From Artemisia argyi (taxonomy: Eukaryota > Streptophyta > Magnoliopsida > Asterales > Asteraceae), in contig CM060693.1 of the NCBI GenBank assembly GCA_030686995.1, positions 116,472,728 through 116,536,727 on the forward strand: a DNA stretch of 64,000 nt, in the 5' to 3' direction. The translations under genes and the position numbers were made by a program. Below, in pieces: positions 34,838 through 47,323 of this stretch. Below the pieces are notes generated by a model that worked only from the letters and a program-made list of their open reading frames with translations, had not been told where the DNA came from and made no database searches. How positions within the stretch are numbered: position 1 is the stretch's first letter; every line of letters starts with the position of its first letter.

Positions 34838-36334
34838 AATCAGGATCAATATAATATCAGGTCTAGAGGCAGTCAAATACATCAAAGAACCAATCATTGA
34901 CCTGTATAAATGAACATTCACAGGAAGATCAGGATCAATATTGTTCTTTGGTTTGGGAGCCTCATAGGGAGTAGCGGCAGTCCTGGCATTCTCCATATCA
35001 AACTTAGTCAACATATCCTTTAAGTACTTCTCCTGATGAATAAAGATACCATCAGGTTTCTGCTTAACTTGTAAACCCAGAAAGAAAGTGAGTTCCCCCA
35101 TGGCACTCATTTGAAATTCTCCCTTCATCAAGTCCTCAAACTCTCTACACCAAGCTTCTTTGGTGGAACCAAAGATAATATCATCCACATAAACCTGCAC
35201 AAGAATAATATCCCTGGAATCTTTCTTTAGGAATAGAGTCTTGTCAATAGCACCTCTTCTGTAGCCATGCTTCAGCAGAAATGTGGAAAGTCTAGCATAC
35301 CAAGCTCTGGGAGCCTGATGAAGTCCATAGAGAGCTTTGACAACCTTGTATACATACTCAGGATGATCAGGGTCTTCAAATCCCTTGGGTTGGGTCACAT
35401 AAACCTCCTCTTCAATCTCACCATATAAGAAAGCACCTTTAACATCCATCTGATAAACCATAAAGCCCATATATGATGCATAGGCCAAAAATATCCTAAT
35501 GGCTTCAACTCTGGCCACTGGTGCAAAGACTTCATCATAGTCAATGTCTTCCTCTTGTTTAAACCCTTGAGCCACTAGTCTTGCTTTGTTTTTCACCACA
35601 ATCCCTCTTGCATCTCTTTTATTCTTCAAATTCCATTTTGTCCCAATGGCATATTTACCATCAGGAAGAGGAACCAATATCCAAACCTGTTGATTCTTAA
35701 ATTGCAGCATTTCTTCTTGCATTGCTTCAAGCCAACTTGAATCAGCCAATGCTTGAGGAACACTAGTTGGCTCTATTTGAGAAAGAAAGCATGCAAACAG
35801 ACAATGTTTGAAGTCTGTGTGATTGTCCCTCTTTTGATTGTAGACATAAGAAATGAAAGCAACTTCACCATATTTAGTATTCTCGACAGTGCTTCTTGTT
35901 CTAACAGGTGCTTGAGGATCACCAATAATCTTAGAAAGGGGATGATTATTATGAATCATCTTTGTTGCTGTAGGGTTAACATCAATTGTGGCATCAAGGT
36001 TGTTGACTGTAGGCCCAAACTTAGTATCATAAGAAGCTGAGTGAAACAGGCCAGGCTTGACCAAGATCAGAAGGACTTGGAAATCTTGTAAAGGGCTTCT
36101 CAAAGTCTGTGGAAGCTTCAGTGGAAATGGGAGATTTTGCAGCAGGAGTATCAGCAGCTTTGAACTCTTCAGTGGGAATAGGTGTGCCTTCAGTAGAACT
36201 GTCAGCAGCATCTTTGTTTCCACTGACTGCTTGTGCTGATTGGTATAGGATGGCTTCAGTCTCATGTGTAACCTTGTCATTGAGTTTCTGAGCTTCCTTT
36301 GTAGCAGCATGTTCTTGCTTCTTAAGCCTAGCAA
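34838..36334 (-). pseudogene. Copia reverse transcriptase, truncated
   Basis: This is the RNA-dependent DNA polymerase of the element. The frame contains the hallmark segments [58 protein letters not shown] and the catalytic [10 protein letters not shown]. It then has FFLGLQVKQ and [18 protein letters not shown], where the Copia sequence ends. The last residues of the open frame come from the adjoining reversed element. The frame start is artificial, because the upstream part overlaps the integrase frame by a shift between 36030 and 36330. RNase H is missing. Confidence 0.93.
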
Positions 36335-37860
36335 GCTCCTCTACATAATGTGACTCATCAGCATGTTCAGCAGCAGAGTGATTTCCTACAAAATGGTTAG
36401 GTGGAAAAGAAGGTACAACAATGGTATGTTCTTCTGGCTCAGAGTCACATTCTGAGTCATCATCCATGGAACCTGCAGGGTTAGAAATTGGATCTTTGGT
36501 ACCTGCATTAGGATTAGAAGCATGTCTAGTATAACCCAAATAATCAGTCAAATAATCTAGGTCAAAATACCAAGAACGGCCTTGTCCCTGAGTATTAGGC
36601 TGATCTTCAAGAAATCTTAGGTTAAGTGTCTCCTCTATCCTTTTGGCATTCAGATTATAAACCCTATAGGCCTTGCTATGAGCTGAATAACCCACAATGT
36701 ATCCCTCATCAGCTTTCCCATCAAACTTACCCAGTGTATCAGCAGTATTCAGAATGGTCACTTTGCAACCAAAAGGCTTAAGGTAATGAATGTCTGGAAC
36801 TTTCTTAGTAAGAAGTTCATAAGGTGTCTTGACATGATGTCTAGTGATGGATACCCTGTTCAAGACATAGCAAGCAGTACTTACTGCTTCAGTCCAAAAC
36901 ATAGTGGGTAATTTAGAGTCTGCAAGCATAGATCTTGCTACCTCAATTAAGGTTCTATTTTTCCTTTCAGCAACCCCATTTTGTTGTGGGGTTCTTGGAG
37001 TACTATAGTGCCTTCTAATGCCCTTAGACTTACAGAATTCTATGAAAACAACATTTTTGAATTCTGTCCCATTGTCACACCTAATGCCTTTAACCTTTTT
37101 ATTAAGCTGGTTTTCAATTAAAGTGATGAATTCTTTCAAAATAGGATTCATCTTTTGTTTTTAGAAAGAATACCCCGCAAAACCTGCTATAATCATCTGT
37201 GATAACCAGGCAGAAGTACTTAAGATCAATACTTCTGATAGGAGTTGGACCAAAGAGATCCATGTGCAACAACTAAAGAGGTTCTGAAATGGTGCTCACA
37301 GCTTTTATGGCTTTGTAAGAGGCTCTGTGTTGCTTTCCCTTGTTGCAAGCAATACAATTGTGTTCATTGGTGAAGAGTTTAGAAGGAAGGCTCTGAACAA
37401 GACCAAGTTTAGACAACTTGTTGATAGTCTTGTAATTAACATGAGCCATTCTCCTGTGCCACGTAGTAGATTCATCCTGGGAAGCTTTGGCCACCAAACA
37501 TGTTAGATCACCTTCTGGCTTGACATCATTCAGATTGAATGTGTACAAGTTGAAGGTTCTAGGAACTCTCAGCAAAACAGTTGTGTCTTCTGGAAGTTTG
37601 AAGTCCTTGGAGAGCACAAGACATTCATCTTCAGAGAAGAAAACCTTATTCTTAGTGTCACAAATTTGTGATACATAGAATATATTAAAATGCTCCAGTT
37701 CCTTCACATAACAAACATTTTCAAAGTCTAACAAAGGTGTCTTAATAGTTCCTTTCCCAGTAATTTTGCCATCTCCACCACCAAAAGTTACACTGCCTCC
37801 TCCTTCTATGGGCACAAAGTCATGCATCTTGTCCTTGTTCCCTGACATACTTCTGGAATA
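36030..37860 (-). pseudogene. Copia protease end and integrase, frameshifted
   Basis: From right to left, a protease-like DSG motif (IVDSGYSRSMSGNKDK, about 37838-37885) is followed by the GAG-pre-integrase and the integrase zinc finger (HRRMAHVNYKTINKLS then CIACNKGKQH, about 37320-37460). After an in-frame TAG (just below 37276) and a frameshift near 37150, the integrase core continues with RCDNGTEFKN and PQQNGVAERKNRTLIEVARS, which supply the second Asp and the Glu of the DDE triad. A C-terminal extension with acidic and low-complexity sequence runs to 36030. The stop fits a CAG to TAG change. Confidence 0.9.
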
Positions 37861-37951
37861 ACCACTATCAACTATACCTACTTCAGTACTTTTTAAAGGA
37901 TGATCCTACAACAACAACAAAAATATACAAAAGTTATTACACATTGGAGAC

Positions 37952-40246
37952 TCAAGTCATTGCTGACTTGAGCCTGCCTTGTGGATCATTAGAGATAGGC
38001 CATGTAGATGTTTTAGATCCACCATCGTTCTTGGGCCTGTAATGCAATTTAGGTCCCTTCTTTGTCCAAGAACAACCTGCTGAGGGCTTCACAGCAGTAT
38101 CCCAATATCCTCCACCATAATACATTGAGTCAAAGTGATTAGGCCAATAACCATTAAAGAAGAAAGAACTAGTTGGTCGAACATAAGGTCTATTACTGGT
38201 TCTTCTCCATGAAGAATGTGGTTCAGCAGAATTGGATTTCTGCTGATGTGGAATAAAAGAAGGTATATCATTAACATTCTTCCACATTTGCCTAGGTTTC
38301 CTTTGACTAAAACATACACCCATTCTTTGCTCATGAAAAGTACAATCCTTAATCAAATGAGATTTACTTCCACACACAAAACATTTCTTCTTTTTAGATG
38401 ATTTATTCAAACTGAAGGAAGTTCCATAACATGAAAAAGCATTCAAACCACAATGATTAACAGAATTGTTTTGAACAGAACTAGAAATACTGTTTTGCAA
38501 AGAATTAAAAAACAGGTCTTCAGTAGAAACTGTTTTGGTATCAGCAGCAACTCTAGAAGGCTTGTGGGGAGTCTTGGGTGATGTCTTTGGTGTGGTCTTG
38601 AAAGTGATCTTGGGAGTGGTCTTAGGCAGGTCTGACTTCTCACTTGAATCACAACTGGAAAATGAGGTAGACCCTTCATCAGAAGACTTGTCACTGTCAC
38701 AACAAGAGACAAAGTCAGTAGATTTAATAATAGGGTCTGGCAAGTCACTTGACTTTTTGCCATAGAGATGGTGTGATCCATCAAAGTCACTAGGTATGGA
38801 CAGGTCTATAGGCATATGTTCCCCTCTTATAGGTCCAGGAACAGCATTCATTCCCCCTTCCTTAACAAATTTAACAGGTGTTTGATAAGCTAAGGCTGGT
38901 TCAGGGTCAAAAACACTAGACATATCAGGATAAGTTAACTCTTCAGGATCTATATATTTCTCATATCCTAATGCTTTTCTAGACCGAACAGATTGGCGAC
39001 CATCAATCAATTTATTCAAATTAGATGCTCCTTCCTGCCATTTCATACGACCAGCTATCTCTTTATCTAACTTAGCTTGTAATTCTTATTTTTCCTTTTC
39101 TATATTAGATTTCTCTTTTTCAGTACGTCTTAAGTCTATCTTAGCAATTTCTAAATCACTTTCTAGAACTCTTATCTTTTCATCATATTTAACTTGATTC
39201 TTTTGAAACCAGATTTTTTGTTTTTCTAAAGTTTTTAAAGCCTTTTTATAGGCCTCTACTTCAATATAACACTCATTGTACTTAGGTTTCAAATCATCAA
39301 ATTCTTGCTTAAGTTCATTGTATCTTACACTACATCCAAACACACAGTTGTGTACCTGAGAGATCCCCATCAAGGAGACTTGTTCCTTCTTGTCCTCTGA
39401 AGGTGAGTATACCAGCAGATTCACTTGTGTAGAAGTAGAAGCTTCCTCTTCAGCAGGTTCATGTTCAGCCCAATTAATCTAGTGATCCAGAGTCACCAAA
39501 GCCTTTGAAGGTGTAGCCTTAGAAGTCCCTGATTCCAATGGATATGAGCCATATCTAACTTCATCACCAGACTTCCTCTCCTTGCATTCTCTTGAAAAAT
39601 GGCCCACTTGACCACAAGTGTAGCATTTAACCTTCCTTCTGTCAAACCTTGCTGCCTCTCTTCCATTAAAACCAAACTTTCTTCCAGACTTAGTCTCAAA
39701 CCTCTTAATATTCATAGAAATCATTGCTAGCTGCCATTTCAAGTGCATCTCCTCCATCTCCAATGGATCCACCTGTTCAAAATCCTCATAAGCCAGAAAC
39801 TGCTGATGTTCATATTCAGCCACAAATGAATGAACAATATCATCCATTACACTACTTGATTTTGATTTAGGAGCTGATTTAGTTTGGGTTTGAGAAGATG
39901 CTTCTGAGGTGTAAGAACTTGAGGCATGGTGCACCGGTTTTGTAGTGGTGCTGACGAAAGCTGAGTGAGTAGATGGTCGAATGGGACTTCTAACATCAGG
40001 CTCAAGAGATTTGAGTCTGTTGTAGAGGTCATCAAAAGAAATCAAGTCCAACCCTCCTTTAGCTTTGAGAGCAATGCTGACTTGCAACCAAGATGGTGGC
40101 AAAGATCTCAGAAACTTAGCATTCCAGTCCTCATTATCTGGCCTAGCCTTCAGCTGATTAAGTTGACTTAAGATCCGGTGGAACCTGTCATAGCCTTTGT
40201 GGATTCCTTCTTCCTCAGATATCTGAAACTCTTGAAACTGCTGCTT
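37952..40246 (-). pseudogene. Copia Gag, C-terminal part with zinc knuckles
   Basis: It begins at the insertion point of the solo LTR. The reading gives SEEEGIHKGYDRF, then LPPSWLQVSIALKAKGG, the first CCHC knuckle CYTCGQVGHFSRECKE (about 39585-39632), a charged coiled coil (about 39100-39300) and a second knuckle CFVCGSKSHLIKDC (about 38340-38385). In-frame stops lie at 39479-39481 (TAG after LDH, where Trp is plausible) and 39086-39088 (TAA). The two knuckles flanking a long coiled coil match the large Gag of Asteraceae TNT1-94-like elements. Confidence 0.85.
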
Positions 40247-40820
40247 TGTAACACCCCCAAAATACCGCAGCGGAAGACTGTGTCATTGGGGTGCTACTTC
40301 ATAATACAAAGTACAAGTTATAGAAAACGAACTCTAAATGAGACGTTTTGAAAAGTTACCATTCGATTAATGAATTCAAAGTTACAAACATGAGATTCCA
40401 AAGTATGATACATAAATGTATACAAGTGTTTTGAATGGTAAATGATAAAAGCGTAAGTCTTCAGAATATGCAGCTTGACTCTAAGTTCCACGCACTAGCT
40501 ATCGCCTTACTAACCTGAGATAAACATGCTAAAGTGTCAACACAATGGTTGGTGAGTTCATAGAGTTTGTCTTAAAACAGTTGAAAAAGCCTTAAAGAAT
40601 GATCACACAGCAAAGGCATCGTGAATCCACTCAGTTACAAGTCCCGCCATAAGAGACTTGTAACCTGTGTGTTCACAACCCACTGCTAACATATATAGTA
40701 TGAATAAGACATGTATAAGTTCATCAAGACAATTTAAGCAATTAGAAGTGAGTCTCTACTTCATCTCCGAAGACCTCACTTTTATGATGTATCCAACATT
40801 CGCAAATGTTAGGATGTATC

Positions 40821-40915
40821 AAAGACAACTGGGAGACAATTCCCAAAGACAACTGGGAGCCACTTCCCAAAGACAACTGGGAGTCAATTCCCAAAGACAA
40901 CTACTAGTCAATAAA
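40821..40915. repeat. 24-bp tandem repeat in the solo LTR
   Basis: Units AAAGACAACTGGGAG..AATTCCC start at 40821, 40845, 40869 and 40893 (the last partial). Confidence 0.9.
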
Positions 40916-43159
40916 TAGAATAACGCAATTAAGTATAACGCAGTCATGTATGTAAGCAATCAAGTATAACACAGTCAAGTATAGACGTTTTGAGTATTTG
41001 TACAAGTAAGCAAGTAGTTGAGCATGTATCCCCCCCAATAGTTAAAACAAGTACGAAAAGAGTAGGGGCTATGACTCACCTTAAGTCTATGTAATGAGTA
41101 TGATAGTCGAATCGCGAAAGTCTCTAAGAGCAGCCTATAATAGAACGTTGCGACTTAGGTTTGGAGTAACGTCTAAGAATACGACGAATTGCCCATATAT
41201 GTCTTGCATAATGTTCATGATGTAGTACTTAGTATATAATGTAAGTCGTTGAATATAAGTGGTCTATGAAACATGTATAGGTTGTACATCTCTTACTACC
41301 GTTCGGGCCGACATAATTCAGAAGTCATGGAGTAAACGTTCGAGGAGCCAGGACACTTTAACTCGTAAATCCACAACTCGTCTCGACGGCTTACTCAATG
41401 AACTCCTCACATGAGGCTCCCTACTATTGTAGTATTTGATAACATATATATATGTATAAGCTTTGATCTTTAAAAGTTATATGGTCTTTAGCCGTGGCTT
41501 TGCCGTGACCTTGGTCATTGTTACCATGGTCTTAAGACTCAACCTTGGCTTTAGCCATGGTTGTGGTCTTGACTTTAGGTCATTAGACCTCTTGGTCTCA
41601 TCTAAATATAATCATTATATAGTAACTTTGGTCTAAAAATGGGCTGTTAAGAATTTGAAGAAAATATCACTCGGAAAGCCTTTTCAGGGCTCGAGCTTCT
41701 TTGTTCCTGAACGAAAACGTCGTTCCGGACAACTTTCGTGTTTTAACTTTTTGATGAATCGGACCAGAAGTGGGACTTTCAAATTGGCAGAATGCAAACA
41801 GGAGGTTATGGGCAGTTTCGGCGTTTTGGTGTCGCTAACTTCTTATGGTCATAACTTTTGACTCATGTACTCGTTTTGGGTGATTCAAATTGCTATGTTT
41901 TCCTTGTTAAGTCCTCTTTAACATTAAGTAAGTGTCAAATATCAAAGTTATACTATTGTGGTCGTGGTTTTCCATAAAAATCACTAGTTTGCTTGTTTAC
42001 TTGTCATAAGTTAACATATGTATACCAATACTTGTTTTATCCATTTTTAAACATCATGAACACAATACAAAGACCATATATAGCATGAAAGAAACATAAT
42101 AAGCATGAAATGATATTGAGCAAGAAAGTGTATAAGGGTTTGCTTACAACTTTTGGCTTTCTAAAGAAAGGAAGTCAAGTATAGAACTAGGACACTAAAC
42201 CTAAGCTTGTAAACCCTTCACCATAACTCTTGTAACCCTTGCTAGCCTTGATATAACCCTTGTGAAAATCATTTAACTTCAGCCCTAGTAAGTAGTAACC
42301 TTGTGTAGCTCCTAATTCAACCATGGAATCACCAAACAAACTTAAGAACTAGGTAGAGAATACTAAGACCTTGAACTTTGGTATGTAATTTGTAACTTGA
42401 AGATCAAAGATGATGAAGCTATGGAATTATGTTGGGAAGTTTTAAATGGTGATGAAAAGAATGAAGAGATGAGTTTCCTTTTATAGTGCAAGTGAGGAGG
42501 TTAGCTAGTACTTACTTGTGGTTAAAATTAGAACACATGAAGTATAATGAACTAATGGTTAAAAACTAAACACATCTATGCATACTTGGTTGTTCTTAGA
42601 CCACATACTTTCCTAGGCTTATTATCAAGCCACCAAGGCCACCATATACACGTTCATGGACAAGGGGAAGGGACTAGGTGGATGAATCTTGGCCTTATAT
42701 AAGTTACGTAGTGAGTTTTGGTCCCGTTAATCGCTAACCGTAAGTTGTTAAGTCACGAAACGTAAAACCGGGTATCCTAAAAATATGAAACTTATAAATA
42801 TGGTTAAACATGTCAATATAGTCCATAATAAAATATAAAATGAGTGGTAGGTTCTATCGGGTGCGAAAACCCTGCTAAAAACTGGAAACACGGGTCTAAA
42901 ACGCGCAATTCGCGTAAAACGCTGAACTGAAAAACGTAAAATTCCGAAACTTTTGGAATTGTCCTAAAATGAGAGAAAATCATATTTCTATTGTTTATAA
43001 TGTTTTATGGACATATCGGGATGCTAGAAGGACGTTTAAACCTAAAAGTAAATCTCGGACACGGCTTTGTGATTTTTGCAGAAATGATCCGACGAGCGTC
43101 AAACTCTCGGATTATCGTTAAAATAGTTTAACTTACGAGAATATGAAATAAAAATTTCT

Positions 43160-43232
43160 GAGATGAATAGTGAAAAGTGAATAGTAAAAAGTGAATAGTA
43201 AAAGTGAATAGTAAAAAGTGAATAGTGAAATT
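43160..43232. repeat. GTGAATAGT short repeats near the solo LTR 3' end
   Basis: About five copies of AAAAGTGAATAGT lie in tandem with small spacing changes. Confidence 0.85.
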
Positions 43233-43272
43233 TTCGGGAATAAAAGTTAACCTGAAATTGCGAATTGTTACA

Positions 43273-43715
43273 TGCTTCAGCATTGACTTCTTCAACCTTC
43301 TTGATTCATCATTCCCACCAAATCTAGCCTTTATTGTCATCCAAATATCCTTGGCATCCTCCATGAAGTGGAAGTCACCCATGTGGTCATCTGGTATAGC
43401 TTGGAGCAGAATTGTTCTTAGTTTATTCTCCCTTTGCACGGCTAGAACCTCTTCAGCAGTTTTGGGACCTACAATTGTAACTATCCCATCAGCATCTTTA
43501 ACATGCTTCTTTAGGCTGTTCCCCTTTCGGACAACCTCCTAAAGATTCCAGTCTATGTTTGTGATCCAGTTCTGCATCTTCATGGACCACAAATCATAGT
43601 CTTCAGCATTCTTCAAGTATGGAAATTTAGCATTACTGTTGGAGAGGTTGAGTTGTTGGAGAGAAGTGGTGTTAAGGTTCTGGGTTGTATCAACTTCATT
43701 GTCTGATCCAGGCAT
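43273..43715 (-). pseudogene. Copia Gag, N-terminal part
   Basis: The ATG at 43713-43715 begins MPGSDNEVDTTQNL, followed by FPYLKNAEDYDLWSMKMQNW, an in-frame TAG (about 43540), then the UBN2-type Gag core (LRTILLQAIPDDHMGDFHF, IWMTIKARFGGNDESRRLKK). It is cut at 43273 by the solo LTR and resumes at 40246. Confidence 0.88.
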
Positions 43716-43784
43716 TTTTCTTGATTGGTTTGGATTTAGATGGTGTAAGATTTGTGTTTCTCAGTATCACAGAGGCTCTCCCGA

Positions 43785-43797
43785 GGCTCTGATACCA
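43785..43797 (-). promoter_or_regulatory. Copia primer-binding site
   Basis: TGGTATCAGAGCC on the minus strand, 2 bp from the LTR end. It is the usual initiator tRNA-Met site of plant Copia elements. Confidence 0.9.
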
Positions 43798-43799
43798 AT

Positions 43800-44278
43800 T
43801 GTTGAATATAAGACCTTGATAGATCTTCTTGAGCACTCTAGAATCGTTAGTTATGTTACTGTAATCAATAACACACTAATAGACAATCTATGTAACTTGT
43901 ATTTTAAAGCGGAAACAAACACAAGTTTAATACTAAGAACTTTTGATTCTCTATGGATCTTTTAATAATAATGAAAGTGTTTTCTAAAACATAATTCAGT
44001 ACATAATCATGTGTTCCTTTTATACACAAGGAACCCTAAACCGTTTCCCAAGAAACGTATATTCTAAAACTACTAAAAGATATGCATTATCAGTTCCTAA
44101 ATAAACTCATTCATATCCAAACTATATTACATAAAATACGGAAATACTATATCCGCAGAAACTAATAATGCTGAAACTAGTCTTCAGCAGATACACTGCT
44201 TCAGCAGCAACCAGCTCTTCAGCAGTAACCTTCAGCAGTAACCATCAGTAGAATTCTTACTTAGCAGAATTCCCAACA
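43800..44278 (-). repeat. 5' LTR of the Copia element
   Basis: 479 bp, TGTTGGGA...TTCAACA on the minus strand. It contains repeated CAGCAGT words (44185-44250). The bases outside are CGAAT; the partner LTR and target duplication are lost. Confidence 0.85.
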
Positions 44279-44301
44279 CGAATAATCTCAAAATTCCCTG
44301 C

Positions 44302-44904
44302 ATGATCGGTCATAAGTACTTCGATAACGTCTACATTAACGTATTCCTACCTAAGAATTTTATGTCCCTATTCCACTATAACAACATATGTAGATGGGGA
44401 ATGATTTATAAGGGCGAGAAAGTGGTTGGTAGGGATCATGAAATCCAGGTGTTCGTAGGAAATATGGCGTTAACTATGGAATTTACGATCGTAGACAACA
44501 TCGAAGACTATGTCGACCCGAGGTTATCACAAGTTGTTTTTGGAGCACCCTTTTGTGAAATCACTAATTTAATAGTTGATGACTAGAACGGAATCATGAC
44601 CTTCGTTGACGGAAATAGGAGGGTTACATACCAAACACCGTACAAGAGAAAAGATCTCAAGGAAATCGATTGTGACGGGCTTGATAGGCTAAGTTCCCAA
44701 CTTATTTTGTGTGATGAAGATGTGCGGAGAGGATGTAAGAACACTTCCGATCTATCATGTGGGTTCTTTAAAGATGTTAGTAAACTAGGTTCTAAGTATC
44801 GAAAAGATGTCTTTGAGTTCGAAGATCCGAAATACTTGCACTATGAAAGCGTTACTGGCTTAGAAGACGACCTAGAGAGTGAAACCAACGATGAGGTCAC
44901 GTAG
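44302..44904 (+). pseudogene. retroviral-protease-like ORF of the outer Athila-like element, 5'-truncated
   Basis: The reading gives VGRDHEIQVFVGNMALTMEF, then TIVDNIEDYVDPRLSQVVFG, APFCEITNLIVDD, a TAG at 44584-44586, NGIMTFVDGNRRVTYQTPYK and an acidic tail ending at 44904. The FGAPF..I...IVD segment is laid out like the second half of a retroviral aspartic protease (I.G.PFL..A..D). The catalytic DTG half is not present: the Copia insertion and later deletion removed sequence to the left. Similar proteins occur in Asteraceae retrotransposons. The first ATG at 44302 is probably internal to the original gene. Confidence 0.6.
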
Positions 44905-47308
44905 TAACCCATGACCTTGAGTCTAGCTACAAGACTCGTAAAATAAAGAAAAGCGCTTCTTGGGAGGTAACCCATTTTTTGTGTGATTTTTATTTTGTTT
45001 GTTTGTTATTTGCTTCCGTATGCATGCTTTATTTTTATTGTTGGTAGATCATGTTTCTAAACTAAATGGTGAAAATACTTTATTTTGTTGTTTGGCCTAG
45101 TCTTAACTTCACCCAAAGGTATTTTTTGCAAAAGATAAGTGTAAGGGGAAACCCCAAATATGTTTTTAAGAAACAAAACCGATCATGATTCTCCACAATA
45201 TTAAGTGAACATGTATATTCGTATTTGTTAGAGTCAAATGCTTGTATCGAGTCATAATGAAGTTTTGAAGGATTTTCCAGGAAGTAGGACCAAGTTTTTC
45301 CAGAAATTTTCCGGAAACTTAACATAAGAATTTATGCAGGTCACTTCTGACGGCGTCACGAGTTTATTCTTGACGGCGTCACGTGTAAAAATCTGGAAAT
45401 TTTACCAGTTTTGTTTTTCTAACGGAGTCTTAAAGTTTTTGTTGAGTTATTAGTTTTATAATCTCCAGGAAATCTGCAAACATCATTCCACAAGCATTAT
45501 ATCTTATTTTGTTTTCTAGGATTTAGTAACATATGTAGATTGCCGCCGATTTTATGCGAGGTTGCCTTGTCTGTTTTCTCAGGATTTACAGGTTATGTAT
45601 GACAAGAAGATGATTATTATTCTGGAAGGGAAGCTTTGATTGTTCATTTTCTTGGAGGAAGATTTAACCTGGCCACCTTATTATCCATACCGAGCAAATC
45701 AGGGGAGTATTTGATTTCATTCTTTTTACTTATTTCACTTTTACATTCTTTACTTGAACATTGGGGACAATGTTCATCCTAAGTGTAAGGGGAGGGTAAA
45801 ATGATGATACCTTACAGATACACTTTGGCTTGAGTTTGTTTGTTTGATGGTAGATGTGTAATAAAACTATGAGAAATACTTGTTAGTGTAATTTTAGCAC
45901 CAAATTTAAAATTTTTTACAACATTTAGGAGTGAAACTTTAGCCATAGCAAGCGTCTCATGGATAGGAGATTGTATGACTAGCACATAACCGTACCATTC
46001 AGAAAAATTTTCCACCCAAATATGTGAGGTTCGCCTTTAGATTTGATAGGAAAAGCATTTATTATTAGTGCTTCTGAGTGTACTGGTAGCATTTAGATTC
46101 TAGAACTTGCGTTAGTGATGCATCCCGAGACCGCTAGTGAGACTACATTCGTGTAGTAGGATTTACTACATGATAAGAGGCATTAGGATCACCCTTGTGT
46201 TAAACCCGTATCATAATTACTTGACAATTTAAGTCATATTACTTGGCTAGTTAAGTCAATTAATTTTTCCCACACCATTAGCGTTGTACTCATTTTTAGT
46301 ACACGAAACCCCTAGTACACCCCTCCGAGCCTATCTTTTCGTTTCTAACTTTAAGCATTTTACTTAAAGGAAGAATTTGTTACACCCCACTTAAATGTAC
46401 ACCCAAATCGCCTTAGCCTTCCTTGTATGCACTCATCTTTAGTGCATTATTGTTATTTGTTAAACCCTAAGTTAATTATCTAATTGATTACATGGTTGCT
46501 AAGTCGAATCATATCCTTGTACATATTGTTTTGGGATGATTGGGACTCATGGGTAAAGTACTTGTGTTATGGAGTAATGGGGAAGAACACCATTTTATTA
46601 CCCCCATATGTACGTTAATCTTAAAAGTACTCCAAGTGTTTTGATTTTCTTAATTCGACTCATTAGATTAGTTTATTGTAAAGTATGTAAAAATTCAAGT
46701 GTAAGGGGAATGTTCATTCCCTATGATGTATTATTTTGGATGGTAGGGTAAGAGTGTAATCAAAAAAAAAAAAAAAAAAAAAAAAAGAAAAAAAAAATAG
46801 AAAAAGAAAAAGAGAAAAAACATACGGACTACCATCCCGTTTCATTCTATGTTTATTTTACTTTTTTGTTATTTTTCATTTATTAGCTTAAGTCGAGTCT
46901 AGTCTTGGCATAGCAACGCCATATTGTAATCCAACAAAACCGTGTATTTCATATCCCTACACCTAACGTTACAACCCCTTTAAAAGACCTCTTTGATAGT
47001 TTATCCTAGGTGCTTACGCCATGTGGTGGAGGTTTGATCCTTTCCCAAGCCTATGGTAATCTATTTTGCTATGACAGGTAGTGAGAGATATTTTCCGTTT
47101 CCATATTGTGATATAACTTTATTACACCCGAGAGATGTGAGTATCTAAACACTATTTGTGAGGTGCTAGTATATGACCTCCGTGCTTGTCTATTGGTCTT
47201 TAGTGGAACTATTATTTGTTGTAATTACTTTTATATTAGTGTTAAATGACCCCTAACTTGTATTTTGAGTAGAATAAAAGCGCAATTGCTTGAGGACAAG
47301 CAAATCTC
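44905..47308 (+). other. 3' non-coding region of the outer Athila-like element
   Basis: Counterpart of 8703-11754. It has two perfect palindromes (45348-45358 and 45371-45381), AAGTGTAAGGG words at 45137, 45781 and 46697, and the A-rich tract between GGATGGTAG (46738) and CTACCATCC (46829). No coding sequence. Confidence 0.75.
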
Positions 47309-47323
47309 AAGTGTAAGGGTATA
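47309..47323 (+). promoter_or_regulatory. polypurine tract candidate
   Basis: AAGTGTAAGGGTATA immediately before LTR start TGATGAGG; same word as at 11755. Confidence 0.55.

Larger units (their letters stand above)
32062..34838 (-). mobile_element. reversed Athila-like copy, 3' part only
   Basis: On the minus strand this is the 3' non-coding region followed by a complete 3' LTR (32062-33443, TGATGAGG...ACGCATCA). Sequence 33444-34838 matches the reverse complement of about 46010-47323. No 5' LTR or gag remains, because the copy is cut at the junction with the Copia element. The 5 bp just outside its LTR end is GGAAC; the partner duplication was lost. Confidence 0.85.
40247..43272 (+). mobile_element. 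solo LTR, 3026 bp, inserted in Copia gag
   Basis: It starts TGTAACACCCCC and ends AATTGTTACA, and is flanked by the perfect duplication TGCTT (40242-40246 and 43273-43277). Taking out the insert plus one duplication rejoins the Copia gag frame. No gag-pol genes are inside. The TGTAACACCC start and the large size fit the long LTRs of Ty3/Gypsy chromoviruses of the Tekay/Del type (inference). The orientation is taken from the TGTAACACC start. Confidence 0.85.
34838..44278 (-). mobile_element. Copia (TNT1-94-like) retrotransposon, 3'-truncated and interrupted
   Basis: On the minus strand the order is 5' LTR (43800-44278), tRNA-Met primer site (43785-43797), gag, protease, integrase, reverse transcriptase. 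RNase H and the 3' LTR are missing: the reading leaves reverse transcriptase at about 34838 and enters the reversed Athila-like sequence. Protease before integrase before RT is the Copia order. A 3026-bp solo LTR interrupts gag. Many in-frame stops and frameshifts show it is dead. Confidence 0.9.

Noticed and set aside
40821..40915. CRISPR-like regular repeats
   Set aside because: Contiguous 24-bp tandem units without spacers, in a plant LTR.
41655..41861. 68-residue ORF in the solo LTR
   Set aside because: No family pattern, single frame in non-coding LTR sequence.
43785..43797. tRNA gene
   Set aside because: The match is only the primer-binding site complementary to the tRNA-Met 3' end; no tRNA body is present.
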